Below, piece by piece: positions 1 through 8,564 of a stretch of 64,000 nt of DNA (within the stretch, counting starts at the first letter, position 1; every line of letters begins with the position of its first letter). A program made the position numbers and the translations under genes. Source of the DNA: JBATTK01 sp049670505. Lineage in GTDB: Bacteria; Bacteroidota; Bacteroidia; Flavobacteriales; Flavobacteriaceae. Below the pieces are notes generated by a model that saw only the letters and a program-made list of their open reading frames with translations, was not told the origin of the DNA and searched no databases. Location of the stretch: the NCBI GenBank assembly GCA_049670505.1, contig JBATTK010000148.1, positions 9,448 to 73,447 on the forward strand. The letters run 5' to 3'.

Positions 1-471
1 TTTTTAGGGTTAAGCTTAGTTTCAATGATAGCATTTTTTTCCTGTAAGGATAATAATGCGTCAAGTAAGATCAATGCGGCCAACGTAGAGGTTGCGGCCG
101 AAAGGGACGAAGCATCAAAAAGTTTACCCGTTATGAGTTTTGATAAGTCCGAACATGATTTCGGTCCCATTCAACAGGGTACTCCCCAAGAAACTATTTT
201 TAAGTTTACAAATACGGGAAACGCCCCCTTAATTATTACAGATGCTAAAAGTAGCTGTGGTTGCACCGTACCTGAATATCCCAAAAATGCCCCGGTAGCT
301 CCTGGCGACTCCGGAGAAATGTTGGTGAGGTTCAACGGTTCCGGTCAAAACCAAGTTACCAAAACGATTACGGTAACGGCCAATACGGCCAAAGGTTCTG
401 AAATTCTAAGAATAAAGGCTTTTGTTAACCCTAAGGAAGGTGCAGCACCAGCTGGACCGGTAAAAAGATAG
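1..471 (+). CDS. DUF1573 lipoprotein (5' end cut by window)
   Basis: The reading frame is open to base 1, and the residues before the ATG at 25 (FLGLSLVS) continue a hydrophobic signal segment ending in a lipobox-like FFSC. The true start is therefore upstream of the window and the ATG at 25 is internal. The mature part carries one DUF1573 (Ig/ASH-like) domain with the family's hallmark stretches, HDFGPIQQG near the front and SSCGCTVPEYP in the middle. It is probably an outer-membrane or periplasmic lipoprotein of unknown role. It lies three bases upstream of yajC and is likely co-transcribed with it. The family assignment is firm; the function is not known. Confidence 0.85.
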   Translation, partial: FLGLSLVSMIAFFSCKDNNASSKINAANVEVAAERDEASKSLPVMSFDKSEHDFGPIQQGTPQETIFKFTNTGNAPLIITDAKSSCGCTVPEYPKNAPVAPGDSGEMLVRFNGSGQNQVTKTITVTANTAKGSEILRIKAFVNPKEGAAPAGPVKR

Positions 472-474
472 TTT

Positions 475-768
475 ATGGGCGATCTTGGATCATTTCTTCC
501 CTTAATTTTGATATTTGTAGTGGCTTACTTTTTCATGATACGACCTCAAATGAAGCGTCAAAAGGATGAAAAAAAGTTCGCGACAGAACTAAAAAAGGGT
601 GATAAAATAATTACTAAAAGCGGAATGTATGGAAAAGTGGTGGATTTAAACGACAAAGATCTTTCCTGTATCATAGAGACTATGGCGGGCAGGATTAAAT
701 TTGATCGGTCTGCCATCTCCATGGAGATGAGCAAAAAACTGAATGCTCCGCCTCCGGCCAAAAAGTAA
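475..768 (+). CDS. yajC: preprotein translocase subunit YajC
   Basis: This 97-residue protein has one N-terminal membrane helix (about residues 5-22, ending FFMIRPQMKRQ) followed by a cytoplasmic domain with GDKIITKSGMYGKV, the classic YajC pattern. YajC associates with SecDF-YidC at the inner-membrane translocon. The stop is followed at once by a strong hairpin terminator, so it ends the transcript shared with the DUF1573 lipoprotein. Length and motif order are normal for the family. Confidence 0.95.
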   Translation: MGDLGSFLPLILIFVVAYFFMIRPQMKRQKDEKKFATELKKGDKIITKSGMYGKVVDLNDKDLSCIIETMAGRIKFDRSAISMEMSKKLNAPPPAKK

Positions 769-787
769 TTCCATCATAGAATATATA

Positions 788-823
788 AAAGTGCCCTGAC
801 TGTAAATGTCAGGGCACTTTTTA
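788..823 (+). terminator. Rho-independent terminator after yajC
   Basis: A 13-bp perfect stem (aaagtgccctgac / gtcagggcacttt) with a 7-base loop is followed by T residues. The A-rich 5' side means it can also act on the opposite strand. Confidence 0.9.
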
Positions 824-1034
824 CGTATACCGCTTATTAGATACAATTGTTAGTCAAAACCCTGATTTCGGCAAGCAGGTACGCCGAACGGGAATTTAGA
901 TACTATAGCATTCACGGTTGTGCAGTATTCATATTAGCTTGCCGAAAACTGCTTACTGCCCACTGTTTACTTTTGTATCGGAATTTCATTTTATTCTTAA
1001 ACCTACACATTTTCAGGTTTTGTATTAACGCCCC

Positions 1035-1628
1035 CTATTTTCTGTAAGCATCGTGCAGTCCAATTCCCTTGCCGATCATAGGGAGGATTTTTTCCAAACG
1101 GGATAATTTTGTCTTTTCTTGTTTTGCCATAGCTATATATTCAAAATACGCTTTCTGTTTGTAAGGGGATAGCGTTTCAAAAGCAGTTTGCAAACCAGGT
1201 TTTTCCTTTAGGACCTTTTTTAAGAGGATGGGCATTTCTACAGCTTTATTTCTTTCGGGTTTTAAGACAATTCCCTTTTTCTGGTTGGCGATAGCCTCTT
1301 CCATATAGTCCAGTACATCTTTGGTATTGATCTCATCTACGGATGTAAACTTCCAATGTCGCATGGCTTTGGTCTTTCCTTCTTGGGCATTTTCCAGAAC
1401 GTCTTTAAAATCGTTTAAAAAAGCACCGTTATAAAACCAAAGCCCAAAATAGCCCTTAAACGCACAGATGCCCAGCACATTTTTGTTTTTAATGGTATAA
1501 ACGGGAATGCCCCACTTGCAAGTTTCCTCTAATTCCGTCTGTTTGGCCAAGCTTCGTAGGATGGCGATACCCTCTTTAAATAGATGATCTTTGGCAAAAT
1601 ACGCCTCAATTCTTTCTGATGGATCCAT
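1035..1628 (-). CDS. YdeI/OmdA family protein (DUF1801 + YdeI C-terminal region)
   Basis: This 197-residue cytoplasmic protein has an N-terminal DUF1801 half (ETCKWGIPVYTIKNKNVLGI, then FGLWFYNGAFL) and a lysine-rich C-terminal part with the YdeI-type signature LSPYKQKAYFEYIAMAKQEK and the tail KLSRLEKILPMIGKGIGLHD. In enterobacteria YdeI relatives were linked to peptide or bacteriocin tolerance; the role here is unknown. Its start overlaps the end of pepT by 23 bp on the same strand, so translation may be coupled. Confidence 0.85.
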   Translation of the reverse strand: MDPSERIEAYFAKDHLFKEGIAILRSLAKQTELEETCKWGIPVYTIKNKNVLGICAFKGYFGLWFYNGAFLNDFKDVLENAQEGKTKAMRHWKFTSVDEINTKDVLDYMEEAIANQKKGIVLKPERNKAVEMPILLKKVLKEKPGLQTAFETLSPYKQKAYFEYIAMAKQEKTKLSRLEKILPMIGKGIGLHDAYRK

Positions 1629-2859
1629 GGTCTTTGATTCTATTTGATGTAATTTCGCAAATTTTTACGATAACTTCAACTGCTTTCTGCATACTTTCCA
1701 CAGGTACGTATTCAAACTTTCCATGAAAATTATGTCCACCGGCAAAAATATTAGGACAAGGCAAACCCATAAAACTCAGCTGTGAACCATCGGTACCGCC
1801 GCGAATCGGTTTTATGATCGGAGTAATCCCCAAAGCTTCCATAGCTTCACGGGCTATTTCCACAATATGGAATTCTGGCTCCACTTTTTCCTTCATATTG
1901 TAATATTGATCTTCAATTTCTAGGCCAATGCATTCCCCATGGGAGTTGTTCAATTTTTTGACGATATCCTCCAATAGTTGTTTTCTGTCCTCAAAGCCTT
2001 GCCGATTATGATCTCTAACAATCAGTTCTAATGTCGCATGTTCTATCTCACCTTTTATCTGATGAATATGAAAAAAGCCTTCCCTGCCTTCCGTATGTTG
2101 TGGGGTTTCATGACTTGGAAGCAAGCTCATAAACTCATGTAGAATACTTATTGCATTCACCATTTTTCCCTTGGCATAACCCGGATGGACGCTTTTTCCC
2201 TTTACATGGACCTTAACTCCGGCGGCGTTAAAGTTTTCATATTCCAGTTCTCCAATTTGACTACCGTCCACGGTATAGGCCCAGTCGGCAGCAAATGTAT
2301 CTACATCGAATTTATGGGCTCCCCTGCCTATTTCCTCGTCCGGGGTAAAACCTATTCGGATTTTTCCATGTTTGATTTCCGGATGTTGTATCAAAAATTC
2401 CATCGCGGTAATTATTTCTGTGATACCGGCCTTATCATCTGCTCCTAAAAGGGTAGTCCCGTCCGTAGTAATCAGAGTTTTACCCTTGTAAAGAAGAAGG
2501 TCATCAAAATAGTCGGGAGATAGCACAATATTTTTTTCTTGGTTCAGGAGAATGTCACCACCATCATAGTCTTTTACTATCTGTGGTTTTACATGGGTTC
2601 CCGTAAAATCAGGTGTAGTGTCAAAATGGGCAATAAAACCGATTGTTGGCACCTCCTTATCTAGATTGCTTGGCAGGCTTGCCATGATATAGGCATTTTT
2701 ATCAATAGTAACCTCCTGCATTCCTATCTGTGTCAATTCATTGACCAACTTGTTCGCCAGATCCCACTGTTTTTTAGTGCTAGGCGTTGTTTTGGAATTG
2801 GGATCGCTTTGGGTGTCAATGGTTACATAACTAATAAATCTATCAATGATATGCTGCAT
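1606..2859 (-). CDS. pepT: peptidase T (tripeptide aminopeptidase)
   Basis: This 417-residue M20B di-zinc peptidase removes the N-terminal residue from tripeptides in the cytoplasm. Metal and catalytic residues are visible: H78 and D80 in AHFDTTPDF, the bridging Asp in GADDKAG (about 141), the catalytic Glu pair in DEEIG (175-176), Asp198 in TVDG, and the late His in GGHNFHGKFEYVP. The length is typical. The start is the ATG at 2859, and a TAnnTTTG -7 element lies about 20 bases upstream. The YdeI-type gene follows with a 23-bp overlap. Confidence 0.96.
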   Translation of the reverse strand: MQHIIDRFISYVTIDTQSDPNSKTTPSTKKQWDLANKLVNELTQIGMQEVTIDKNAYIMASLPSNLDKEVPTIGFIAHFDTTPDFTGTHVKPQIVKDYDGGDILLNQEKNIVLSPDYFDDLLLYKGKTLITTDGTTLLGADDKAGITEIITAMEFLIQHPEIKHGKIRIGFTPDEEIGRGAHKFDVDTFAADWAYTVDGSQIGELEYENFNAAGVKVHVKGKSVHPGYAKGKMVNAISILHEFMSLLPSHETPQHTEGREGFFHIHQIKGEIEHATLELIVRDHNRQGFEDRKQLLEDIVKKLNNSHGECIGLEIEDQYYNMKEKVEPEFHIVEIAREAMEALGITPIIKPIRGGTDGSQLSFMGLPCPNIFAGGHNFHGKFEYVPVESMQKAVEVIVKICEITSNRIKDHGSIRKN

Positions 2860-2876
2860 TTCATGAGGTTTTTATC

Positions 2877-2884
2877 CAAAAATA
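2877..2884 (-). promoter_or_regulatory. Bacteroidota -7 element (TATTTTTG) of pepT
   Basis: TATTTTTG on the minus strand fits the flavobacterial TAnnTTTG -7 consensus and lies about 20 bases upstream of the pepT ATG. No TTG at the ideal -33 spacing is seen, so the call rests on the -7 box alone. Confidence 0.45.
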
Positions 2885-2973
2885 CAATATTGGCAGAAAG
2901 TTTAAATCATCTGGTCCGTCCTAATGTTTTTACACTTGCTTTCCAAGAAAAAAACGACTATAGGAATATTCCT

Positions 2974-2981
2974 TACATTTG
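2974..2981 (+). promoter_or_regulatory. -7 element (TACATTTG) of the ECF sigma gene
   Basis: TACATTTG matches TAnnTTTG. Transcription would begin near 2987, just after the in-frame TGA at 2980-2982 and 45-50 bases before the homology of the sigma factor begins. This leaves little room for a distant start codon. Confidence 0.45.
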
Positions 2982-3084
2982 ATTACAAACAATCGTACAA
3001 TTAGCACGAATTATCAAGGCCGAAAAAGTCATATGGTTTTTCTTTATAGAAGGTGATCTTAAAGCTTTCTCCACTTTATTTAAG

Positions 3085-3582
3085 GTGTATTACCCGCTTC
3101 TACATAATTACGGTTTTAAAATTTCCGGCAACATTTCTTTTACAGAGGATTGCCTACAGGATTTTTTTATCTATTTGTATGACCATAGAAAGGGTCTGGG
3201 AGAAGTAGATAATGTAAAAGCTTATTTATTCATTTCATTTCGCAGGGCAATTTTTAAAAGTTTAAAAAAGGAGAAATTGTTCAAGGATTTTAATGAAAGC
3301 AGGGAATCCTTATCAAAATTTGAATTCTCTGTAGAGGAAATCGCCATACGGCAAGAATTTATTTCAATACAGACCAATGCCCTTGCCCATATGTTAAACG
3401 ATCTTTCCGTTAGGGAAAGAGAAGTTGTTTATTTAAAATATTACAGCGATTTGGGAACAAAGGAGATTTCCGTCATTATGGGAATCACCTATCAAAGTGT
3501 TCTAAATACGCTTCAAAAAGCGTTTGTAAAACTTCGAAAAACCTTGGAATCGAAGGCGATTATGAGTATGCTAAAAAGATAA
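3085..3582 (+). CDS. ECF-type RNA polymerase sigma-70 factor (FecI-like), start unresolved
   Basis: Region 2 is seen in FTEDCLQDFFIYLYDHR and NVKAYLFISFRRAI. Region 4 is seen in LSVREREVVYLKYYSDLG followed by a helix-turn-helix (KEISVIMGITYQSVLNTLQKA). The coordinates begin at the first canonical in-frame start, a GTG at 3085, but clear family sequence (EGDLKAFSTLFKVYY) continues upstream to about 3040 in the same frame. No ATG, GTG or TTG occurs between the stop at 2980 and 3085. An ATG at 3033 is one frame off. The gene therefore uses a rare start (ATA at 3031 or ATT at 3010), needs a +1 shift, or carries an indel. FecR and a TonB receptor follow, so it likely controls them. Confidence 0.85.
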   Translation: MYYPLLHNYGFKISGNISFTEDCLQDFFIYLYDHRKGLGEVDNVKAYLFISFRRAIFKSLKKEKLFKDFNESRESLSKFEFSVEEIAIRQEFISIQTNALAHMLNDLSVREREVVYLKYYSDLGTKEISVIMGITYQSVLNTLQKAFVKLRKTLESKAIMSMLKR

Positions 3583-3675
3583 TATTACTTTTTTTTGAAA
3601 AAATAGGGTATAAAAGAAGCGTTTATAACTCTTTATATACGAAGTCCAGTCTTTAACCTTTACCAGTAGCATACA

Positions 3676-4686
3676 ATGAAAGAACATACCCAACCTCTTT
3701 TGGATAAACTTTTGAACGATTCTTCTTTTAAGAATTGGGCCAAAAACAACAATAAGAACGATGTTGCTTTTTGGAATGCTTGGATCCAAAATAATCCTGA
3801 GGAAACGGAAACAATATATACCGCAAAATCCATTATACAGGGAATTGCTTTTGAAAGGGCCTTTATAAAAGAAGAAATGGTGGATAAAAAGTTGGATACG
3901 GTTTTGAATCATATTCAAAAGCCTAACACAACAGTTGTACGTAAACCAGTAATATCATTTAAATCAAGACTAAAAAGGGTGACGGCCGCGGCGGCAATAG
4001 CGATCGTTTTTATAATAGTCGCACTAAATTTTGCGAATGCCCCACAGGAGATTCTTCATAAAACCGGGTTTGGAGAGGTTATTGACCTAAAACTCCCTGA
4101 TGGTACCTCCGTTGTTCTAAACGGTAACTCGGAAATTAGGTACAACAAAGAAAACCCCCGTGATATTACGCTTAATGGGGAGGCTTATTTTAAGGTAAAA
4201 CGGGCGCATGCTACCGATGCCAAATTTTATGTCAACACCAATGATCTTAAAGTAGAGGTATACGGTACACAATTCCATGTCAACACACGCGATAGGAAAA
4301 CCGATGTGGCCTTGGACGAAGGTTCTATTAGTTTATTGCTTAACAACGGGACATACAAAAAAATGGTCCCTGGGGAATTCGTTTCGTATTCGGAGGAAAA
4401 TAATGTCGTTCTTCATGAAAAGGTCAATACACTTAACACCTATGCACTATGGCGAGAAGGAACTTTTGTTTTCAATAATATGAAGCTGAAAGAGGTGATG
4501 AAGTATATTGAACATACCTATGGGTTCCCTTCAGAATTTGTGGATACTGCCATGGAAGAAAAAATCCTTACGGGTGGTATTCCCAATGAAAACCTTAACA
4601 TATGCTTGACGGCAATTGAAAAAACAACAGGCACTAAGATTGTCCAAAAGGACAATAAGCTCATCATACTCAATACGTATAACTAA
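3676..4686 (+). CDS. FecR family anti-sigma factor
   Basis: This 336-residue protein has a cytoplasmic N-terminal part (about 1-100) that would bind the sigma factor, one membrane helix at about 102-120, a periplasmic FecR domain (GFGEVIDLKLPDGTSVVLNG through VYGTQFHVNTR) and a C-terminal DUF4974/STN-like domain (FNNMKLKEVMKYIEHTYG). It is typical of Bacteroidota surface signalling. It lies between its partner sigma gene (93 bp upstream) and its partner receptor (10 bp downstream). The expected pathway is ligand on the receptor, then the STN domain, then FecR, then release of sigma. Confidence 0.95.
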   Translation: MKEHTQPLLDKLLNDSSFKNWAKNNNKNDVAFWNAWIQNNPEETETIYTAKSIIQGIAFERAFIKEEMVDKKLDTVLNHIQKPNTTVVRKPVISFKSRLKRVTAAAAIAIVFIIVALNFANAPQEILHKTGFGEVIDLKLPDGTSVVLNGNSEIRYNKENPRDITLNGEAYFKVKRAHATDAKFYVNTNDLKVEVYGTQFHVNTRDRKTDVALDEGSISLLLNNGTYKKMVPGEFVSYSEENNVVLHEKVNTLNTYALWREGTFVFNNMKLKEVMKYIEHTYGFPSEFVDTAMEEKILTGGIPNENLNICLTAIEKTTGTKIVQKDNKLIILNTYN

Positions 4687-4696
4687 AACTCAAAAC

Positions 4697-7600
4697 ATGA
4701 ATGGAAAACAACGCTTTACAATGCTGCTGTTCCTACTCCTATTTTCAGGGATTTCGGAATCGATAGCAGCGAATGGCTCTAGCAATTTTGCTGAGAGCAA
4801 GACGATGGCGCTAACAGACTTTTTAGCGGACCTAAGTGAAAAACACGAAGTATTCTTTACGTACAATCCGGGCTTGTTATCGGGAACAAATTTGGACCCT
4901 AAGGAATATAATGACGACATTCTGGATAAGATCATAAGCAAACTGGAGAAAAGGACCAGTTTCGATTTTGAATATTTTGGAAACAAATATTACGTAGTTT
5001 ATCATAAGAAGGTTCCCAAGACAATATTGGATAAAGTAAGTACATTCAGCACGTTGGATTATGTTACTTCCAACAATATCTTTGAACTTCGTCAAGCGAT
5101 TTCCGGAAAGGTAACCGATGAAAATGGAGATCCGCTTCCAGGGGCATCTATAGTGGTTCAAGGGACTACCAATGGTACCGTTACGGATTTTGACGGTAAT
5201 TTTACCATAGATGCCATACAAGGTGATACTTTGGAGGTCTCTTATATCGGTTACGAAACAAAACTGGTGGTAGTTAGCGGTAGTACGGTCAATGTGACAC
5301 TGGTTTCAGGGGTAGCACTTTCCGAAGTAATTATCATAGGTTCCCGTAACCCAAATAGAACCGCTACGGAAAGTACGGTACCGGTAGATGTTATTGATAT
5401 AAAGGAATTGAATAGTGTGGCGCCGCAAGTAAATCTTAACCAGATTTTAAATTATGTAGCTCCTTCGTTCACTTCCAATACACAGACCATATCGGATGGT
5501 ACCGATCATATAGACCCGGCTTCATTGAGAGGTTTGGGTCCCGACCAGGTTTTGGTGTTGATCAATGGAAAAAGAAGACATACATCATCTTTGATCAATG
5601 TAAACGGAACTTTTGGTAGGGGTAGTGTCGGTACGGATTTAAATGCAATTCCCGCCGCCGCCATACAGCGTATAGAAGTATTACGGGATGGTGCAGCAGC
5701 ACAATATGGTTCGGATGCCATTGCCGGTGTTATCAATATTGTCTTGAATACCACCGTTAATGAATTGAACGCTACGGTAACCACCGGGGCCAACTTTTCT
5801 AAGAATGCCAATGGACAAACAGGTGGTTCGGATGGGGAAACTACAAATATTGCGGCAAGTTATGGTCTGTCTTTAGGTGATAAGGGCGGATATATCACTT
5901 TTTCCGGTGATTTTGATGTCCGTGAGGATTATAATCGCATGTTTGAATGGGAAGGCGATGTTTTTAATTTGTACAATACGGTAGAGCGGGTAGCCAATGA
6001 TTCTGGTTTTGATATTGCCAACTTACTGGATGATGATGTTGCCGATGTGATACAATTTGCGGAACAGGCCGGAATAAATTTGAACGGGGCGTCCACAAAA
6101 GAGGAACTTCAGCCAATTTTATCAGCTGATAATACGGAGGCGGAATTAGCCGCCAGGGGGCAACAAAGAAGTGATTTCAATATGCGTGTTGGCCAATCGG
6201 CGCTACGAGGTGGTCGTTTGTTCGCTAATTTTTCCTTACCCTTGGATGATAATGGAACGGAGTTGTATTCCTTTGCAGGAATCAGTTCCAGAACCGGTAA
6301 TTCTGCGGGCTTTTATAGGCTTCCTAATCAAAGTAGGACTTTTACCCCGGCCTTTATTAATGGTTTTTTACCGGAAATCAATTCAAATATCAAGGATGAA
6401 TCCTTATCCGTTGGAATTAAGGGCATGATCGGGGATTGGAGTGTTGATTTTAGTAATACTTACGGGCAGAACTCCTTTTTGTACACCATTGGGAATACGT
6501 TCAACGCTTCTTTGCAGAGCTCATCGCCCACGACTTTTGATGCTGGAGGATTTTCATTTTCACAGAATACCGCCAATCTGGATATCGCACAGTTTTTTGA
6601 AGATACGCTTTCCGGTCTCAATATTGCCTTTGGTGGGGAATTTAGGGTGGAAAACTATGATATCGTTGCCGGGGAGGAAGCGTCTTATGCCCAGTATACG
6701 GCGGATGGACAAGTTATCACCTTGGCATCGCAGCAGCCTTCGGAGGATTTCTTTGGAAGTGCCAGACCAGGTGGCTCTCAGGTTTTTCCAGGTTTTAGTC
6801 CGGATAACGAATTGTCCAGGGGGCGTAGTAGTGTCGCCGGTTATGTTGATGTGGAAGCCGATTTTTCCGAACGGTTTTTGGCCAGTTTTGCAACGAGGTT
6901 CGAAAATTATAGCGATTTCGGCTCTACCATAAATTTTAAATTAGCATCACGATATAAAGTTACAGATAATTTAAACGTTCGAGGAGCGGTCAATACAGGA
7001 TTTAGGGCTCCCTCTTTACATCAGATCAATTTTAACTCTACTTCCACTATTTTCGATCAAAATGGAGACCCACAAGAAGTAGGAACGTTTGCCAATGATA
7101 GTAGGGCAGCGGAACTTTTGGGTATTCCACAGTTAAAAGAAGAAACTTCCCAAAGCGTTAGTTTGGGTTTTACCGCAAAAATACCGAATGCCAATCTTAC
7201 CGTAACGGTAGATGGTTACTTTGTGAAGATAGACGACCGCGTGGTATTTACAGGGCAGTTCAGTGCCCCTGACGGTCCGGCGGGAGATGACTTAAGGTTT
7301 TTATTGTCGCAAGCCAATGCTACCGCCGCATCCTTCTTTGCAAATGCCATCGATACAGAATCCAAAGGTTTGGATGTGGTAATAACCCATGATGCCGTAC
7401 TAGGGGACAATTGGCGATTAAAATCGGATTTGGCAGGTACCTTTTCCCAAACAAGACAAGTAGGCGAAATCAACGCTTCCCAAGTGCTCAGGGATGCAGG
7501 TCTGATAGATACCTATTTTCCGGAGGACAGTAGGGTATACTTAGAGGAAGCCGTTCCTAGGACAAAGGTAAATTTATCCAATAGTCTTACCTCTGATAAG

Positions 7601-7921
7601 TTTGTTGTGTTTTTAAGAAATGTATATTTTGGAGAAGTTACCGAGGCTACCACTACCGTTGCCAATCAGCAAGTATTCGGCACTAAGATAGTAACCGATC
7701 TGTCTATTGGATATAAGGCTACCGATGCACTTACCTTTACCATAGGAGCGAATAATTTATTCGATATATTCCCGGATCGGGCTGCACAAGACCTACAACC
7801 CGGTGTAGATGGGGATCAGAACAATCGTAGTTCAGGACGTTTTGATTGGTCTCGTAGAGCACAGCAATTTGGAATCGGTGGTAGGTTCCTTTTTGCAAGG
7901 GTCAGTTTGGCCTTAAAATAA
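4697..7921 (+). CDS. TonB-dependent transducer receptor with STN and carboxypeptidase-like domains
   Basis: The start is placed at the ATG at 4697, 10 bases after fecR. The open frame runs back to 4616, but those codons are inside fecR and precede the signal peptide (MNGKQRFTMLLFLLLFSG). Order of parts: signal peptide; STN domain (about 38-105), which in this family contacts FecR; carboxypeptidase-regulatory-like domain (ISGKVTDENGDPLPGASIVV); plug with SLRGLGPDQVLVLINGKRRH and EVLRDGAAAQYGSDAIAGVI; then a 22-strand-type barrel ending in an aromatic-poor FLFARVSLALK. It spans the outer membrane. No SusD-like lipoprotein follows, so it is a siderophore/vitamin-type or peptide-type receptor rather than a SusCD glycan importer. 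The substrate is unknown. Confidence 0.93.
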   Translation: MNGKQRFTMLLFLLLFSGISESIAANGSSNFAESKTMALTDFLADLSEKHEVFFTYNPGLLSGTNLDPKEYNDDILDKIISKLEKRTSFDFEYFGNKYYVVYHKKVPKTILDKVSTFSTLDYVTSNNIFELRQAISGKVTDENGDPLPGASIVVQGTTNGTVTDFDGNFTIDAIQGDTLEVSYIGYETKLVVVSGSTVNVTLVSGVALSEVIIIGSRNPNRTATESTVPVDVIDIKELNSVAPQVNLNQILNYVAPSFTSNTQTISDGTDHIDPASLRGLGPDQVLVLINGKRRHTSSLINVNGTFGRGSVGTDLNAIPAAAIQRIEVLRDGAAAQYGSDAIAGVINIVLNTTVNELNATVTTGANFSKNANGQTGGSDGETTNIAASYGLSLGDKGGYITFSGDFDVREDYNRMFEWEGDVFNLYNTVERVANDSGFDIANLLDDDVADVIQFAEQAGINLNGASTKEELQPILSADNTEAELAARGQQRSDFNMRVGQSALRGGRLFANFSLPLDDNGTELYSFAGISSRTGNSAGFYRLPNQSRTFTPAFINGFLPEINSNIKDESLSVGIKGMIGDWSVDFSNTYGQNSFLYTIGNTFNASLQSSSPTTFDAGGFSFSQNTANLDIAQFFEDTLSGLNIAFGGEFRVENYDIVAGEEASYAQYTADGQVITLASQQPSEDFFGSARPGGSQVFPGFSPDNELSRGRSSVAGYVDVEADFSERFLASFATRFENYSDFGSTINFKLASRYKVTDNLNVRGAVNTGFRAPSLHQINFNSTSTIFDQNGDPQEVGTFANDSRAAELLGIPQLKEETSQSVSLGFTAKIPNANLTVTVDGYFVKIDDRVVFTGQFSAPDGPAGDDLRFLLSQANATAASFFANAIDTESKGLDVVITHDAVLGDNWRLKSDLAGTFSQTRQVGEINASQVLRDAGLIDTYFPEDSRVYLEEAVPRTKVNLSNSLTSDKFVVFLRNVYFGEVTEATTTVANQQVFGTKIVTDLSIGYKATDALTFTIGANNLFDIFPDRAAQDLQPGVDGDQNNRSSGRFDWSRRAQQFGIGGRFLFARVSLALK

Positions 7922-7944
7922 ATTGTTCAAGTTAGTTTTAATTA

Positions 7945-7971
7945 AGGCCGCCCGTTTGGGCGGCTTTTTTT
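7945..7971 (+). terminator. Terminator of the sigma/fecR/receptor operon
   Basis: A GC-rich 7-bp stem gccgccc / gggcggc with a 4-base loop is followed by seven T, 25 bases after the receptor stop. Confidence 0.93.
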
Positions 7972-8060
7972 ATGAAAAGATGAGAGGATGACATACTTTT
8001 TGATAAAAAATGCTGTTTATATAGATGTTGATTTAAACCGTATGATAAAAAGGAATTAAA

Positions 8061-8477
8061 ATGGTCGGTCTTAAGCATATATATTCTTTGTTGGTATTAG
8101 GTGTAGTGTGCTTTTTTGGAAATGCCCAGGATTGTACGTTGGATATTGGAGGGAAAAGTTCCGAAACTATTATCAAGATTTTTCAATTGAACGAAGAACA
8201 GATCGGGAAAATGGAAAGTTGGAGTGCCCAATTGAATACGGAAACTAGTTTGATAGAGGACCAGATAAAACTACTGCTAGACGAACACCCGCAAGAAACT
8301 CCAGATGACCTTGCTTTACTGGCCAAAAAGTACAATACCTTAAAGGAACAGATCGTCAATACCTCCAAGGAATATGATAAAAAATTAATAGCCCTCTTCA
8401 ATGAAAGACAATACCAACGCTATTCAGATCTTTGCCATGCGGCATTTCGGAAACCTATTATGGTAAATCCCGAATGA
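8061..8477 (+). CDS. small secreted protein, possibly Spy/CpxP-like
   Basis: This 138-residue protein has a clear signal peptide (cleavage likely after FFGNAQ, residues 1-23). The mature part is almost entirely charged helix. FQLNEEQIGKM near its start and NERQYQRYSDLC near its end resemble the paired LTxxQ-like boxes of Spy/CpxP-type periplasmic helical proteins, with Cys residues at both ends of the mature chain (DCTL and DLCH) that could form a disulphide. The family link is an inference from pattern only. It stands alone between a terminator and pyrD. Confidence 0.7.
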   Translation: MVGLKHIYSLLVLGVVCFFGNAQDCTLDIGGKSSETIIKIFQLNEEQIGKMESWSAQLNTETSLIEDQIKLLLDEHPQETPDDLALLAKKYNTLKEQIVNTSKEYDKKLIALFNERQYQRYSDLCHAAFRKPIMVNPE

Positions 8478-8537
8478 TTTTTAACCGTTCCGTTAATAAA
8501 ATAGCAATCTAAAGGACTACTACTTCGCCGGAGTTCG

Positions 8538-8545
8538 TATTTTTG
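8538..8545 (+). promoter_or_regulatory. -7 element (TATTTTTG) of pyrD
   Basis: This TAnnTTTG match lies 19 bases before the pyrD ATG. A -33 TTG is not evident at the usual distance. Confidence 0.45.
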
Positions 8546-8564
8546 CCAAAATTTCTCGTCGTTA

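Noticed and set aside
847..1047. Plus-strand ORF after yajC
   Set aside because: It has non-coding composition, begins past a terminator without a promoter and matches nothing.
4616..4696. Upstream extension of the first TonB receptor into fecR
   Set aside because: The extension precedes a clear signal peptide beginning at 4697 and is explained by fecR coding sequence.
6441..6932. Long alternative frame inside the TonB receptor, and similar frames inside guaB and uvrB
   Set aside because: They are shadows of strongly supported genes with normal codon use in the main frame.
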